Assembly (NCBI GenBank): GCA_907163375.1
Contig: CAJQUW010007076.1
Span: forward strand, 16,001-80,000
Source of the DNA: Prostheceraeus crozeri
Lineage: Eukaryota; Platyhelminthes; Polycladida; Euryleptidae
Reading direction: 5' to 3'
Length of the DNA stretch: 64,000 nucleotides
Shown here piece after piece: positions 45,195 through 57,581 of the stretch. Each line of letters opens with the position of its first letter. Position 1 is the stretch's first letter. Made by a program: the position numbers and the translations under genes. The notes below the pieces were generated by a model. It had not been told where the DNA came from, did not search any database, and was given only the letters and a program-made list of their open reading frames with translations.

Positions 45195-48100
45195 TTATGC
45201 TAAGACGTCTCCTGAATGTGGTAGTGTGAGTTTAATTCTTTTGGGTGGTGGTATGTTTGTGTCAGGATGTCCATGTGGAAGAGATATGTTGTGTTCTAAC
45301 CAGCACCTCTTATCCTCCCATGCTGAAAGCGCCCGTTTCCTAAAAGTATGAGTTTTGATCTCATGCGACTTAGATTTTAAGATTGTCATATTGACAAACG
45401 TTATATTTTTATTTCTATAGGCTTTCCTGAAATTCTTATGTTTCATATTTTGCACAATGGATTTTGATATGCCTTTAGCGCGCTTAATGCTATCATCACT
45501 ATCCTTTAATTTCATAGAATACATTTTTGGACGGAGGAGAATCATTTCATCTATTTCCTTCCCTGCTGTCTCATCCTTAAAGCAGCCAAGTTTTGCCTTA
45601 TTTTTGATGGAGTAGAGTGGATGATCAGCAGGATAATTTGATGTATCAAAATATCTTTCTAAAGATTTTCCTACTTCATTGAAATTTAAATCTTTTTGAG
45701 TGGTAATACCTAAGAAGAAACTATCTGTATCACCACCCAACAAACGAACCTCTTTTACGAGAGGACATGGTTTTAGTATTTTATAAAAGAGTTGGTACAT
45801 TTCAAGCTTAGAATAATCTAGTACAGCTTGACCAATATAGATGGGTTTGCACAACTCAACTTCAGATTTTATCATTTTAACACCTATAAGGTCCTCATCG
45901 ATAATGTCTCTATCGATGAATAGAGGTGATGAGGTCAATTTGTGATACTTTTGATCATCATTAACTAGTTTGTAGTTTACGCGCTTTCTAACATCCTCCA
46001 TCGTCTTACCAAATAGACTGTTGTTCTTATATTTATAAAAATCTTTTTCAAAGTTATTTTGGGCTAGTGCACGTTTCTGGCTGTTGCTATCAATATATGG
46101 CTTGAGGAAGGCTTTCTGTCTAAATTTAATAATGCGGTGAACTCTTTTTAAAATCATACCCATTTCTAAATAAAATTTTAAGATGCTAAAGTGGACTAGA
46201 TAGTTTTCTTTATCATACTGGGTGAGTAAAAGTTTGCGACAAGGCTTATAGTCGGGTTGTCCACATGATTCTAAATCTTTATGAAATTGTTTCATAAAGT
46301 CGGAAAACATATCTTTACTCACTTCACCTGATTCGGGTGCGAGTGGAAAATCTACGGTTTTATGTTTAATATTATTTGGATAGATTAGATCTATCTCAAA
46401 ATAATATCCCCAATCACCTTCATCTGGAATTGCTAGTATGTTAGAAGGGTTGGAGAAATGTTGAATATCACTATCATCTAACCAGCTAAACTCAGAGTGA
46501 GGTAGCGGTTTGGATAATGAACTACCATACAAATTATTTTGGTCATAATACTTCAGATGAGTCTGGTCATTGCCTACTGTTTCAGATTTTAACCTATGTT
46601 TATTTACAAATGTGAGACCACCGCGAATTCCTCGCTCAAATAAATTATACATCTCTGGATCTTGTAAGAGATGAATGGTCTCACCAGTCATTTTAAAAGC
46701 AGACTTAAATGACATGGCTGGCAGACTGACAAAGTGGACGGGATCTAACTTATCTTCTTCTAATGCCACTCGTCGAAACTCCTGAAATACATCAGCCAGC
46801 AAAAATACATCTAACTTAAGGTAGGCAATCATATATTCACCAAATGTATGGCAGTCAAATTTTATCCATGCATCTTGTGCATGATCATAATCTTCGGTCT
46901 TACATTCTGCGCCGGTCAAATCATTTTTAAATTTATCTATGGGCGGAAGAGAAGTCTCGCCGAGTTTACTAATCGCATCAAAATATGCATATGGAAAGAC
47001 TCCTTTCCGTGTGATGACTTCATCGGTTAGATTTGGGTATTGTTTCTTAAGATTTTGTGTTAGTGGAAGAGACTTTAGATTTTGCACGAGAGAGGCCAGT
47101 GATGCAGTCATAAATTGGTAGGAATCTAAAAATTTTATATCAAAATAGACCGTCTTATTTTCTTTAGTTTTATCGACAGGCACTTTTGCTGTCATGGCCA
47201 TAAACTTCTCTCTCGTTTGTGCTATTACATCAAGCTTCCACTCTTTCATTTGACCTAAACCTCCTTTTATTATCATATGGCTGTCGTAGCCCTTGAAATT
47301 ATGGAAAATGACGGGTAATGTACGCCGTTTCATCCTAAGTGAAAAATTGCATTTTGAACAGAGTGCGTTTCTAAATTTACCATTGATGTGATCATGGTCG
47401 CGCACTTTCTTAATCTTATCATCGTCAAATGTTTTCCTACATTTGGAGCAAATGTTGCAACTATCAAATTTTGCTTGATCATCTGCTGTCATATGCAATG
47501 ATCTGCGATAGAGTTCACCATCATGTTTTTGTTGAAATTTTACAGCCTGTTCGAGGAATTGTAGGAATTGGTAAATACAATCCTCACCTTGCCAGACGCG
47601 CATTTTATTTTGCCTACTCCTAAAGTGATCATGCCATACTTCATAGCAGGAAATGGCTGCTGGTCGATGGATGTTATCATCGATATAACATTCGATGTCA
47701 GCATAGATGACACGAAGAGGACTTAGTTCATCACCATTCTCTCTATATGAAAACTCCTTATCTTTGGGCATGCGCTCCATTTGCAGTTTACCTCGCTTAC
47801 ACCATTCGTAATGAGTTTCAAATTTAGTTTTCCTCCTAAAGTGGCGAATACATCTGTCGCAGTAATATAACTCTCTACTAGAGTTTTCTAAGTGGTGGTA
47901 TAAGCGAGAGATTTTGGGAATACCGCAGTAGTGCCATTCCTCACTATCATCCTGTTTTACTAATAACAGGTTTACTGTACGTTCATAACAACTCGAACGC
48001 GAGTTGTAGCGCACACCCTTCAATCCCTTTTCCCAAACATGGAGAACTATTTTGATGTTGTTCAATTTTTCAAATTTTTCTATATCTTTAATTTTCATAT

Positions 48101-49166
48101 CGTCACTATTACAGTCATCGAAGTTTAATTCATTCTCCCACTGTTGATACTTACTCTTGCGGTATCGACTATTCTGCACATCATTATAGTGGAGAATGGA
48201 GAGGACGGCATACTTAAAACATTGCGATTCGCAATCTACAGAAATGACTGCTGCTTTATTTCTTAAATTTTTCGGAAGTTTAAAGGAGCCTCGACCACTA
48301 TGATTTCCTAATAAACTGATTTTAATCATGGCGGTCTCAATACCATCAAAAACGAGTCCACTATCACGCTCGTTAAATTTATCTATATTTAATTTTAACC
48401 CTTGGATATGAAAATTTATCCAAGACTCACAGTCTACAACTTCGGTTGCAGGAGAGGAGGGTATGTGAAACTCCAACCTCTCTATTATTTGTCCAGTATG
48501 GTGGTCGATTTTTACATATTTTATTTTAAGATAGATGAGCGCCTTCATTCTAAAATTGTCTAAATTGTTGAAGAGCGCTTCTATCAATGATGAATTTTGA
48601 TGAAACCATTCCTCAAAGTTAGCAATGGTTTCTGAGGAGTCCATCTGGTAGTTCCTCACTAAATTATTTATGGACACTTCAGTGAGTCGGATAGAGGAGG
48701 TACCGTTGGTGTAGGTATCGTTCGTGTGTGTATGTTGAAGTCTGTGCGAAGATAGTTCAAAACGTGTCTCGAAAGACTGAATGCATAAATCGCAAGAAAA
48801 GGAGACATCGTTAACAGAATCATCCCTACCTTCGGAGATTGATGCCGGCTTAGGTCTACAAACACCTCGCTTGATGTGTCGGATGAGATCACGCTTCCTC
48901 GTGAAGATGTGTCCACAGTCAGCACATTGCCGATCGTCGCATTCCCGTGACAATGTTGACATGGAACTGGTATCACCTGAAAGAGAAATCATTCTTTCAT
49001 CTCTGTTCAAGTCTCAGTGTATTGTTACAACCTACCTTGACTCAACAACTCTAAACTTTCCTCGAGAAGGGAGGGTGTTGGTGATGAAGTTGATGCCTGA
49101 AATTGAGGAAGATGCTATTAGCCACACGTTTGAGGGAGATGAGAGAGGAAATTTTCAACTTACCAT
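45195..49166 (-). CDS. polB: Protein-primed family B DNA polymerase, copy B, 1281 aa
   Basis: Exons: ATG 49166-49164, 49096-49036, and 48976-45195; the sum is 3846 nt, in frame. All exonuclease and polymerase motifs of copy A are kept (DIECYI, HNFKGYDSH, DQNNLYG, NNSLFGK, GDTDS). The two N-terminal C2H2 fingers and the linker differ widely from copy A, whereas the palm and C-terminal half are highly similar. The divergence is far greater than in any gene to the left. Confidence 0.92.
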
Positions 49167-49335
49167 TTGAACGAAATTATGTTTAAGCTTGATACTTCAA
49201 CAAGATAGAGACTTCACTCAAATTTGGAATTCACTAAAGAGCAGTTCACTTGTACGCCTCAAATACAGAATTCGTCAGAGAACAGTTCACTTATGCGTCT
49301 CAAAGACAGAGTGAAATGATACGGATGTCACTTTG

Positions 49336-49402
49336 CTTATATACTTTCATTCTCTTCATTCATTGGATGTTCATTCTGATTGGCTGCTTGTGTATACTTA
49401 AG
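49336..49402. promoter_or_regulatory. Divergent promoter of polymerase and the 149-aa gene, copy B
   Basis: Minus-strand TATATAAG (49344-49336), two ATTGG boxes, and TATACTTAAG at about 49393 on the plus strand. Confidence 0.65.
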
Positions 49403-49440
49403 AATTAGAAAACATTTCAAAGTCATTATTCACAGTCAAC

Positions 49441-49890
49441 ATGACAAGCCCTCCAACAACATCAAACACAAAATTCTCTTCTCCATGCTCAACACCAAAG
49501 GCGCTCGTTACACCAAATGCACCAAGAAAGGCGAAGGTGGAGAAGGTGTACCGACTGGACAATATACGAAAGTTATCATTACCAGCGGACGAGGAAGAGG
49601 AGAGTGTATGTGAGAAGGAGTGTCCCGACTTAACAGGCGTGAGGTGGAAGTATCTCCAGTACGATACTGACGATGTGATGGAGATCACCAGCACGAAATT
49701 CCTCCACCAATTATGGGAGTGGTACACCCCTAACTCCCAGCCACGAACTATGGCAGAGTGGGAGTATATTGATAAAGTGAGGCTCGCAGTGGAAGAACGA
49801 TTAAAGCAACTGAACTGTTTTTGTTATCTATGTGAAGCCAGACTCTGGGACGATATTGACGATGAAGACCTTTTGAAATACATGCCATAA
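49441..49890 (+). CDS. 149-aa protein of unknown function, copy B
   Basis: Counterpart of the 145-aa protein of copy A. The VTPNAPRKAKVEK segment, the WEWYTPNSQPRT block and the last 30 residues are shared; the middle has an insertion and many substitutions. The C-x-C-x2-C cluster is kept (one position near it changes D to Y). AATAAA overlaps the stop. Confidence 0.6.
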   Translation: MTSPPTTSNTKFSSPCSTPKALVTPNAPRKAKVEKVYRLDNIRKLSLPADEEEESVCEKECPDLTGVRWKYLQYDTDDVMEITSTKFLHQLWEWYTPNSQPRTMAEWEYIDKVRLAVEERLKQLNCFCYLCEARLWDDIDDEDLLKYMP

Positions 49891-49950
49891 TAAATTTTTA
49901 TTTCGTATTATCTTTGCTTTCATACTGACGTACTTGAATGGGGCTTCAGT

Positions 49951-50774
49951 GGATGATTTAACCATGTATACATTTTCATTTGGAAATAGTAGCACGCTTA
50001 GTCTAACTTGTAAATCTTAAAACATTTCATATGGACGATGATGATAGATGAAATAGTGTCAAATAAAATTAAGATAGCTTACACTTCTGATACAGGGATA
50101 GCAATCGACTGCGATCCATGTGTAAAGAGCTTGTTAGACTACGGATGGGGTTAAGTGGATGATTTAACCATGTATACATTTTCATTTGGAAATAGTAGCA
50201 CGCTTAGTCTAACTTGTAAATCTTAAAACATTTCATATGGACGATGATGATAGATGAAATAGTGTCAAATAAAATTAAGATAGCTTACACTTCTGATACA
50301 GGGATAGCAATCGACTGCGATCCATGTGTAAAGAGCTTGTTAGACTACGGATGGGGTTAAGTGGATGATTTAACCATGTATACATTTTCATTTGGAAATA
50401 GTAGCACGCTTAGTCTAACTTGTAAATCTTAAAACATTTCATATGGACGATGATGATAGATGAAATAGTGTCAAATAAAATTAAGATAGCTTACACTTCT
50501 GATACAGGGATAGCAATCGACTGCGATCCATGTGTAAAGAGCTTGTTAGACTACGGATGGGGTTAAGTGGATGATTTAACCATGTATACATTTTCATTTG
50601 GAAATAGTAGCACGCTTAGTCTAACTTGTAAATCTTAAAACATTTCATATGGACGATGATGATAGATGAAATAGTGTCAAATAAAATTAAGATAGCTTAC
50701 ACTTCTGATACAGGGATAGCAATCGACTGCGATCCATGTGTAAAGAGCTTGTTAGACTACGGAAGAGAGAAGTG
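49951..50774. repeat. 206-bp tandem repeat, four units
   Basis: Units start at 49951, 50157, 50363 and 50569 and are nearly identical to each other, which indicates recent homogenisation or expansion. Same repeat as in copy A. Confidence 0.88.
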
Positions 50775-50901
50775 TGTTATGTTGCGTGTGGCGCGTGAGT
50801 GTCCTCCCATTTCATTCCATTCATTATTTTTCTTCCCCTCTGCATTCCATATCCGAGGATATGTGGCGGGCTTGGGACCGCTTTAGCTGCATTAGAAGGT
50901 T

Positions 50902-50917
50902 GGCCCTTAAAAGAGCC
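50902..50917 (-). terminator. Histone-type 3' stem-loop of the coiled-coil gene, copy B
   Basis: Minus-strand GGCTCTTTTAAGGGCC: six base pairs, UUUA loop, a full match to the GGYYCUUUUAAGRRCC form of the histone hairpin. It is about 33 nt after the stop codon of the spliced frame (50950). Confidence 0.6.
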
Positions 50918-50949
50918 CATGGGTCGTTCTCCGTCCACCGACACTCCTC

Positions 50950-52097
50950 TCACTTCTGCAAAAACTCTGAAAGAAAAAGAATAGGAGATTAGATGAGCTA
51001 CAAAAATGATCATGTTGAGGAAGCTTACTGGGAACTTTCTTCCGAACTTTTCGGACGACGAAGTCTTCAAGCTGACCGGTAACGTCCATACTCATGTGGA
51101 GACATCGGACTCCGTCGCCCTCATAACACTGCTGGGTCACGTTGGGGTCATCCGTGATGGTTGGGGCGTCGCATACATTATTCTCAAAGAGGGGAAGATG
51201 GACTTCATACACTCTCCTTTTTCGACACTTCAAACGCTCATGCAGTCGCTCCACTTCACCCGTCAACCTCTTATTAATAACCTTCACCTCCTCCGTCTCC
51301 TTCACCACGCTTCGCATCCGCTCTATCTCTTCATCCTTCCTCGACACACTCGCCTGCAAACTCTCCACCAAACCTGCCTTCCTCATCAACTCGCTCCTTT
51401 CCGCCATCCATTCCTTCTCCTTCTTTCTCAAGCTCTCCAACTCTTCCCTCGTTGCCCTATACCCCTCAACCTTCACCTTCAGCTCTTCATTCTCCTTCAA
51501 AACTTTTCTATTATTACTTTCCAAAGCCATCACACGATCCTTCATTCTCACAAATACCTCCGTATCATACGCCTCTTGCTGCCGTGGCGATGACGCTGCC
51601 ATCGGCTTAGCCACTTCCTCCCCCTCCCACTCTTCCTTCAAATCCGCTATGTCCCCAAACAAATCTTCCATCACCGCATCCAAATCAACATCATCCTTCT
51701 TCTTCATATTCGCTCTCAACTCAACTTCCTCATTCGAACTCCCATCACTCGAAATCACATCACTCGCATTCCTCACCACTTTCTCCCCAATCACGTCCTG
51801 AATCGTTGCCACCGCCTTTCTCACCTCTTCCCTTTCCAACAACTCTCCCTCAAACCATGCCTTGAACCCCTTCTCTCCGATGTTCCCACTCTCACACTGC
51901 AAATGCGCCTTCATAAATTCCTTCTCATCCCCCATCACACATTTCCGACAAGACACACACAACCTCAACATCACTTTCCTCTCATGGCCCATCGTCCCCT
52001 CTTTTTCTTTTAAATGTTTCTTCAGTTCGCTACCTCTGGCAATCTTGCCACAACTACACTTGCCCACCAACATCTTGGCATTACTCGATTTTGTCAT
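50950..52097 (-). CDS. Spliced coiled-coil protein with zinc-binding N-terminus, copy B
   Basis: The main exon starts at the ATG at 52097. A donor (GTAAGC) at 51028 and acceptor CTTTCAG at 50967 define a 62-nt intron, after which a few codons lead to a TGA at 50952-50950. The unspliced frame would instead run to 50907. The N-terminus has C-x-C, H and C-x2-C positions, the middle is acidic, then a heptad coiled coil and the conserved C-terminal domain. It lacks the VENASGN repeats of copy A. A non-coding first exon lies upstream of a 623-nt intron (52727-52105). Confidence 0.58.
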
Positions 52098-52104
52098 GAT
52101 AATT

Positions 52105-52727
52105 CTGTAAAGATAGAGTAAAATTTGATAGCAAGTGTTTATAGGATACTACTTGCTGATATGCATTGAAAGACTAAGTCACCAAACATTTGATAGCAAG
52201 TCAGCAACCGTTTGGGTGTTAAGCTCTTGAATCCGTTACAGGCATTACTCAGAGGGGATCTTATCCCAGCTCCAAGGCCTCGACCCACAAATCCAACCTC
52301 GATCGGACAGAGCGTGCGTCATATCACTGTGTTGGTATCCGGGCCCCAGTTTTGACATGAAAACCGGTGGAGTTATTTACAAGAGGAAACGACCCAAGTC
52401 ACAGAGACTCATAAACGACTGCTTTTTATTCAAAAACTTTAATTATTATCATTAAATATGAATTTAAATTTTTCAGTATTTTAGTACTACTCATAAAACG
52501 TTTATAAGTAGTCTGTCACCTTCAGCATAGCAAACGCTGTCGAATGTTTTTTGAATCAAGTCTAAAGGACTTGTAGAAGCAAAGTTATAGCCGTTTGAAG
52601 ATTTCGGCCTACTATCTTCAAATGGTCAGTCATGCTATACTGACTAACCTATAAGTCTGACACCTTAGCTGATATCAGCAATGTAAAGTCAGAAGTCCGA
52701 TATCGGACCTCAAGAGAAACGACTTAC
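52105..52727 (-). other. 5' UTR intron of the coiled-coil gene, copy B
   Basis: GTAAGT donor at 52727, TCTTTACAG acceptor at 52105. Contains the 14-bp palindrome GTCCGATATCGGAC (52695-52708), a relative of the one in copy A. No ORF of note. Confidence 0.6.
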
Positions 52728-52774
52728 CTGTAGTCAGTTTCTCAACTTAGTGAAATTCCTCTCCCGATCCCGTT

Positions 52775-52782
52775 CTTATATA
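52775..52782 (-). promoter_or_regulatory. TATA box of the coiled-coil gene, copy B
   Basis: Minus-strand TATATAAG; first exon ends in GACTACAG at 52728. Confidence 0.65.
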
Positions 52783-52808
52783 CCCTGTGAATATGCAATC
52801 GATAAGAG

Positions 52809-53424
52809 GGGGGGGGACGTCAGTGAAATTTCAAAATTTGATGAAAAATGTTTTGGTGACGGTCCCAGGTCGAAATTCCACACTTTGGAAAATTTTCAAA
52901 ATTTTACCCATACAAAGTCACTCTGACACTTAGGATTTTTTCAGGAAACCGAGCTCCGACCTAAAATCTTGTAACCGCTCTAACTTTTGAACGAAGACAG
53001 ATAGGAACAAGCCGATTCTTTCACTGAATTTGTCTCACTCTTAGCTTTCAAACGAGCTATCGCACGACAAAATCCGTCCACTGGAAGCCAAAATCGAAGC
53101 AAGCTGTCCAGAGGGGGGGGGGGACGTCAGTGAAATTTCAGAATTTGATGAAAAATGTTTTGGTGACGGTCCCAGGTCGAAATTCCACACTTTGGAAAAT
53201 TTTCAAAATTTTACCCATACAAAGTCACTCTGACACTTAGGATTTTTTCAGGTGAGCGAGCTCCGACCTAAAATCTTGTAACCGCTCTAACTTTTGAACG
53301 AAGACAGATAGGAACAAGCCGATTCTTTCACTGAATTTGTCTCACTCTTAGCTTTCAAACGAGCTATCGCACGACAAAATCCGTCCACTGGAAGCCAAAA
53401 TCGAAGCAAGCTGTCCAGGGGGGG
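52809..53424. repeat. Right sub-terminal G-run modules, copy B
   Basis: Two ~300-bp modules of the kind described for copy A, bounded by G-runs at about 52809, 53113 and 53418. Confidence 0.8.
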
Positions 53425-54012
53425 GGACGTCAGCGAAAATTTTTTTCTCTCCGATTGACTTGAAACTCACCCTACCGATGCAGAATTTCACGCTGAATCC
53501 GAATCTGGCCTCCGTTTTCTCATCCGATGCTTCGTTTGGGCGCTACACACCAAAACGTCCCAAATTCTAACTCTGTTAAAATTTTGAAGAAAAATTTTTT
53601 CTCGTCGATTGCCTTGAAACTCACCCTACCGATGCAGAATTTTACGCTGAATCCGAATCTGGCAGCCATTTCACCATCCACGACAACCTAGACGGTAGCC
53701 CACGTCAACCTAGACGGTCGCCCACGTCAACCTAGACGGTCGCCCACGTCAACCTGGACGGTCGCCCACGTCAACCAGGAGGTCGGACCAACTCACCCGA
53801 GTCTCACACTCTGTCGTTTTCGAGGGGGGGGGGAGTCAGCGAACATGTTGTGAACGGGAACCCACCTGGCCGGCACACCACGACAGACCACAACCTCTGT
53901 CGTTCCAGAGGGGGGGGGACTCAGACCCGAAGCACCACGGCGGCCGACCACGACACTCTACCGTTCCAGAGGGGGGGGGCGCCGGTCGAGTGTTTGTCAC
54001 TTGCTTACTACT
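53297..54012. repeat. Right TIR of copy B
   Basis: Reverse complement of the left TIR. Contains four units of the 22-bp minisatellite at about 53686-53778 (CCCACGTCAACCTAGACGGT type). Confidence 0.85.
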
Positions 54013-54018
54013 TCCATC
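54013..54018. repeat. Target-site duplication of copy B, right
   Basis: TCCATC, identical to 32037-32042. Confidence 0.9.
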
Positions 54019-54160
54019 AAGTTCCAATATCTTCCGCCTTCCCTGATCGATGTTCTCCCAAGTCTGCTAGAATGCTCTGAAATCCGAATTTTCAGGTCCC
54101 GTTGATGTTCCAAACAGAGACGTGCATATGCTTTTCAAAATAAGTTCCAACACGACATCC
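54013..54160 (-). pseudogene. Upstream part of the interrupted transposon exon
   Basis: The minus-strand frame that continues across the insertion site into 32036-31932 is open here and rich in Arg/Gly. The exon's 5' limit is not clear. Confidence 0.4.
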
Positions 54161-54209
54161 CTGCATGCCAGCCACAATACTTTGTTTTTCAACAACCTTT
54201 GCAATATGG

Positions 54210-54247
54210 TGGCGAGATGGTAGTCAAAAGGTCAAAAGTTCGAATCC
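54210..54247 (+). repeat. Possible tRNA-derived SINE head
   Basis: A TGGCGAGATGG string resembling box A and GTTCGAATCC, a good box B, 28 nt apart. The spacing is short, and no cloverleaf was found, so this is at most a degenerate pol III promoter. Confidence 0.3.
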
Positions 54248-54698
54248 GACCCGTCGACAGTTTTGCTGAGAAAATGATAGTAGTTTATAAGAATTGTTTA
54301 TGATTTTTATGATTCGCGGTATACCATATCATTAGTACGGTATATTTCTAGGCTATTTTCCGACAACCTACCTACATCGGCCTGCAACATTCTCTATGGC
54401 TTACGACGCAGAGAGAGATGCCTAGACCTACTGTGTGGATAGTTGTAATTAAAACATCGTTTTTTATTTACCTACTCTATTAAAAGCTGGCTTACAAAGT
54501 TCGGAAAAGTCCATTCGTGTAATATACTGATCAGTAATCAGACCAACACTTACCTCATAAAAAACAAGAATGATACCAAGCAATCCGAGCAATCCGATAA
54601 TGCAAGAAACGGGCAGCTGTCTAGAAAATAAATTGTTAAGAGTGGATTAATTCAATATTTCAAATCATTACAGATTTCAACAAAATCCAAGCTGTAAC

Positions 54699-55202
54699 GA
54701 AGAAATGCGCTTTTGATTGAATCTGTTGATTTGATGTAGATTATTGGTACTTGCATCTCTTCTGTGCATAGAGATCAATTTTCGATTCATTCATGCATAC
54801 ATGTACTTTGATCTACCATTGGAATTGTTTTTAGTGAATATTTTGAAGACTACTATTGAGGGCCGTAATAAGTAGAATATAGGGGTACTTCAATATAAGA
54901 TAGCTTTAACAGGAATAGCTGCAGACTATCAAAAACAATATCAGAGGAAAACTTGTATTATGTTTTGATGAGAGAAATGGTATACATTGCCAATTCAGTA
55001 TTTTGACATAGATATCGAATACATGAAAAAGTGGCAAAAATGCCAAAAATGACGAAAAAATGAAAACTTTGGCCCTGTTGCGCGACCTCTAAATCTAAAT
55101 ATTCTTCAAAAAAATTTACGTGTTATCATTGTGGGCATAAAGGAACACTGTAAGCCCTTCGCCCAGAGAGATTTCAAAATTTCGATTTTTTTAATCACCC
55201 TA
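54699..55202. repeat. Right TIR of the hAT-like transposon
   Basis: Partner of 30311-30813. Confidence 0.9.
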
Positions 55203-55210
55203 ATTTACAT
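55203..55210. repeat. 8-bp target-site duplication of the host transposon, right
   Basis: ATTTACAT, identical to 30303-30310. Confidence 0.85.
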
Positions 55211-56499
55211 ATACAACATTACATTATTTACATATACAAAATGCGCTTGATCTTTGGTCAGCAGATGGAATACTACACCACTGTAATGTGCTTCTTTGAA
55301 TGGCATGAAAGTACCACTTATTTATTGCCAATTTGATTTTTAGAAAATTACATTCGATAGAAGACAATGTACACATAAAATGGGTTTCCACCCAGCTATG
55401 TACAGTGATTCCAATACTTCCAAAGTGTGCAGATTATAGGCGGTATTGAAAGAGTCACAATCTAATCACAATTGAACATTTGCTGAGCGATAGAACTTTG
55501 TGCGCTGTTCCAGAAAATGGTCTCATCTTTTTATCATCAAGCCAATACATTATATTACAATGTTAGACAATGAGGTTGTTATTTGGTTATACTCCATTGT
55601 CATCCTCTTTCTTCATTCTTCGATTTTCTGCTTCTTTCCTTTATTCATCCAGTGAAATAAGTAAATCTGCTGAATCTATTGGCTGGTCCTCTTCCCTCAA
55701 CTTTTGATTTAAAAAGCCACCATACTCTCTCGTTCGGACACTCGAATTCCTCTCCGTGTATCTGACGTGCCAGTGTCCACAGTCCCATAGAAAACGGTAA
55801 ATGAGAGAGTAGCGACTTTGAGGACCAAGTGGATCCTTGAGAGGGTGAACACAAAGAGGTCTAGGTCGGAGGCGCTCCCTACAAGCCACAAGCTATATAT
55901 AAGCCACAAATTGTGAACAACATTCCAAAACAAATTATAATGAGAGCTGGCATACAGGATAATGCACAAGCCATTAGCCATAAGCCGATAGCCGCAACCT
56001 GTTTGGAAGTCTTTGGGCGATGATCTTCAAGAATGGACGTTTATAAAGATTATGCACTTTCATTATCACATTGCTTGTAGTACATGTCCTTTATTTGTGA
56101 TAAAACACGTCATTCATGTTTCTGTTTTCACAATAATAAAAAAATTGCTTCTTCGACCCGCTTGCATGATCTATAATGAGAAACATACATATTGCCAAAT
56201 GACAACATGGTTTACGGCTTCTGGCTTCTGGTTTACGGGTTACGGCTCCCGGTTTGCGACTTATGGTTTATGGCTTATGAAGGCTTGTCACGAGACTTGG
56301 CGTTTGAATTGTGTCCAGTTCTCTATGTGCCTCCAGTCTTAGTGGGGCATGATACAATAGGTTCAGCCAAAGAGTAAGTATATTAGGTAGAATAGCAACT
56401 CAGCAATAATTAAATCCCTCTTGTGTATACAGTTTCGATATGATTAAATGAACTCAATGAGACCCAGCATCACATGTGAGATATGCAAAGATTTACGCT
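55211..56499. other. Unassigned genomic sequence with a degenerate microsatellite
   Basis: No supportable gene. At about 56206-56285 short variants of GGTTTACGGCTT/GGCTTATG are repeated; complementary variants occur at about 55880-55990. Confidence 0.5.
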
Positions 56500-57340
56500 A
56501 GTAGTAAGAAAACGGCGAACACCCGACCGGCGCCCCCCCCTCTGGAACGACAGAGGTCTGTCGTGGTGCGCCGGCCAGGTTGGTCCAGGTTCACTGACGT
56601 CCCCCCTCCCTTCGATAAACGACAGAGTGTCGTGGTGGACTTGGGCGACCACCAGGTTTTGTCTTGAGGCTATAGTGTGTGATGATTTTCGTGAAATCTG
56701 ATGAATGTTGTGTTGAAAATGGGATGTTTCGAGTGGAAGCAGTGCTCGGATGTGAAAACGGAGGCCAAATTTGGATTCAGCGTGAAATTCTGCATCTGTA
56801 TGGTGAATTTGAAAGCAATCGGAGAAAAATTTTCGCTGACGTCCCCCCCCCCCGGCACCGACCTTCCAACTTTGCTTCTAGTGGACGGATTTTGTCGTGC
56901 AATGGCTCGTTTGAAAGCTAAGAGTGAGACAAATTCACTGAAACAAACGGCTTGTTCATATCTGTCTTCGTTTAGATGTGAGACGCCATTTAAGATTTTG
57001 GGAGAGTGGCGAAAAACGACAGAGTTAGAATTTTGGACGTTTTGGGCTGTAGCTTCAAAACGAAGCATCGGATGTGAAAACGGATTTCAGATTTGGAATC
57101 AGCGTGAAATTCTGCATCTGTATGGTGAATTTGAAAGCAATCGCAGAGAAAAATTTTCGCTGACGTCCCCCCCCCGGCACCGACCTTCCAACTTTGCTTC
57201 TAGTGAACGGATTTTGTCGTGCAATAGCTCGTTTAAAAGCTAAGAGTAAGACAAATTCACGGAAAGAAACGGCTTGTTCATATCTGTCTTCGTTTAGATG
57301 TGAGACGCCATTTAAGATTTTGGGAGATTGGCGAAAAACG
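56500..57340. repeat. Left TIR/sub-terminal region of copy C
   Basis: Two C-run modules at about 56846 and 57167, each followed by the GGACGGATTTTGTCGTGC-type block (AACGG in the second), where copies A and B have one. Confidence 0.7.
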
Positions 57341-57581
57341 ACAGAGTTAGAGTTTCCCAAGAAACAGCTCCAGCGGGCGAACGAAGGCTCGGATTCGTAA
57401 ACGGAGGCCAGATTTGGAATCAGCTTGATGTTATTGTCCAATGAGGATCATCATCCAATGAGAATCAAGCATTTCTATATAAATAGCGAGCCTTTCACAG
57501 TGAGAATCATTCCATCGTTGAATCACACGAGTGACGGACGCATATTTTTTCTCTCTCTCTCTATTCTATTATCCAACTAAA

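Larger units (their letters stand above)
32043..54012 (+). mobile_element. Polinton/Maverick-type element, copy B (22.0 kb)
   Basis: Complete element with AGTAGTAAGC ends and exact TCCATC flanks. Left to about 44918 it is nearly identical to copy A; rightward it is clearly diverged, lacks the 84- and 88-aa genes and has fewer sub-terminal modules. All core ORFs are open. Confidence 0.93.
30311..55202 (-). mobile_element. DNA transposon (hAT-like ends) that received copy B
   Basis: Ends begin TAGGGTGATTAAAAAA in inverted orientation, TIRs are about 503 bp, and the flanks are an exact 8-bp duplication. TAGGG termini with 8-bp duplications fit hAT-type elements, though the long TIRs are unusual and other 8-bp superfamilies are possible. 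Without the 22-kb Polinton nested at 32043 the element would be about 2.9 kb. It contains at least two exons of one minus-strand gene. Confidence 0.75.
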
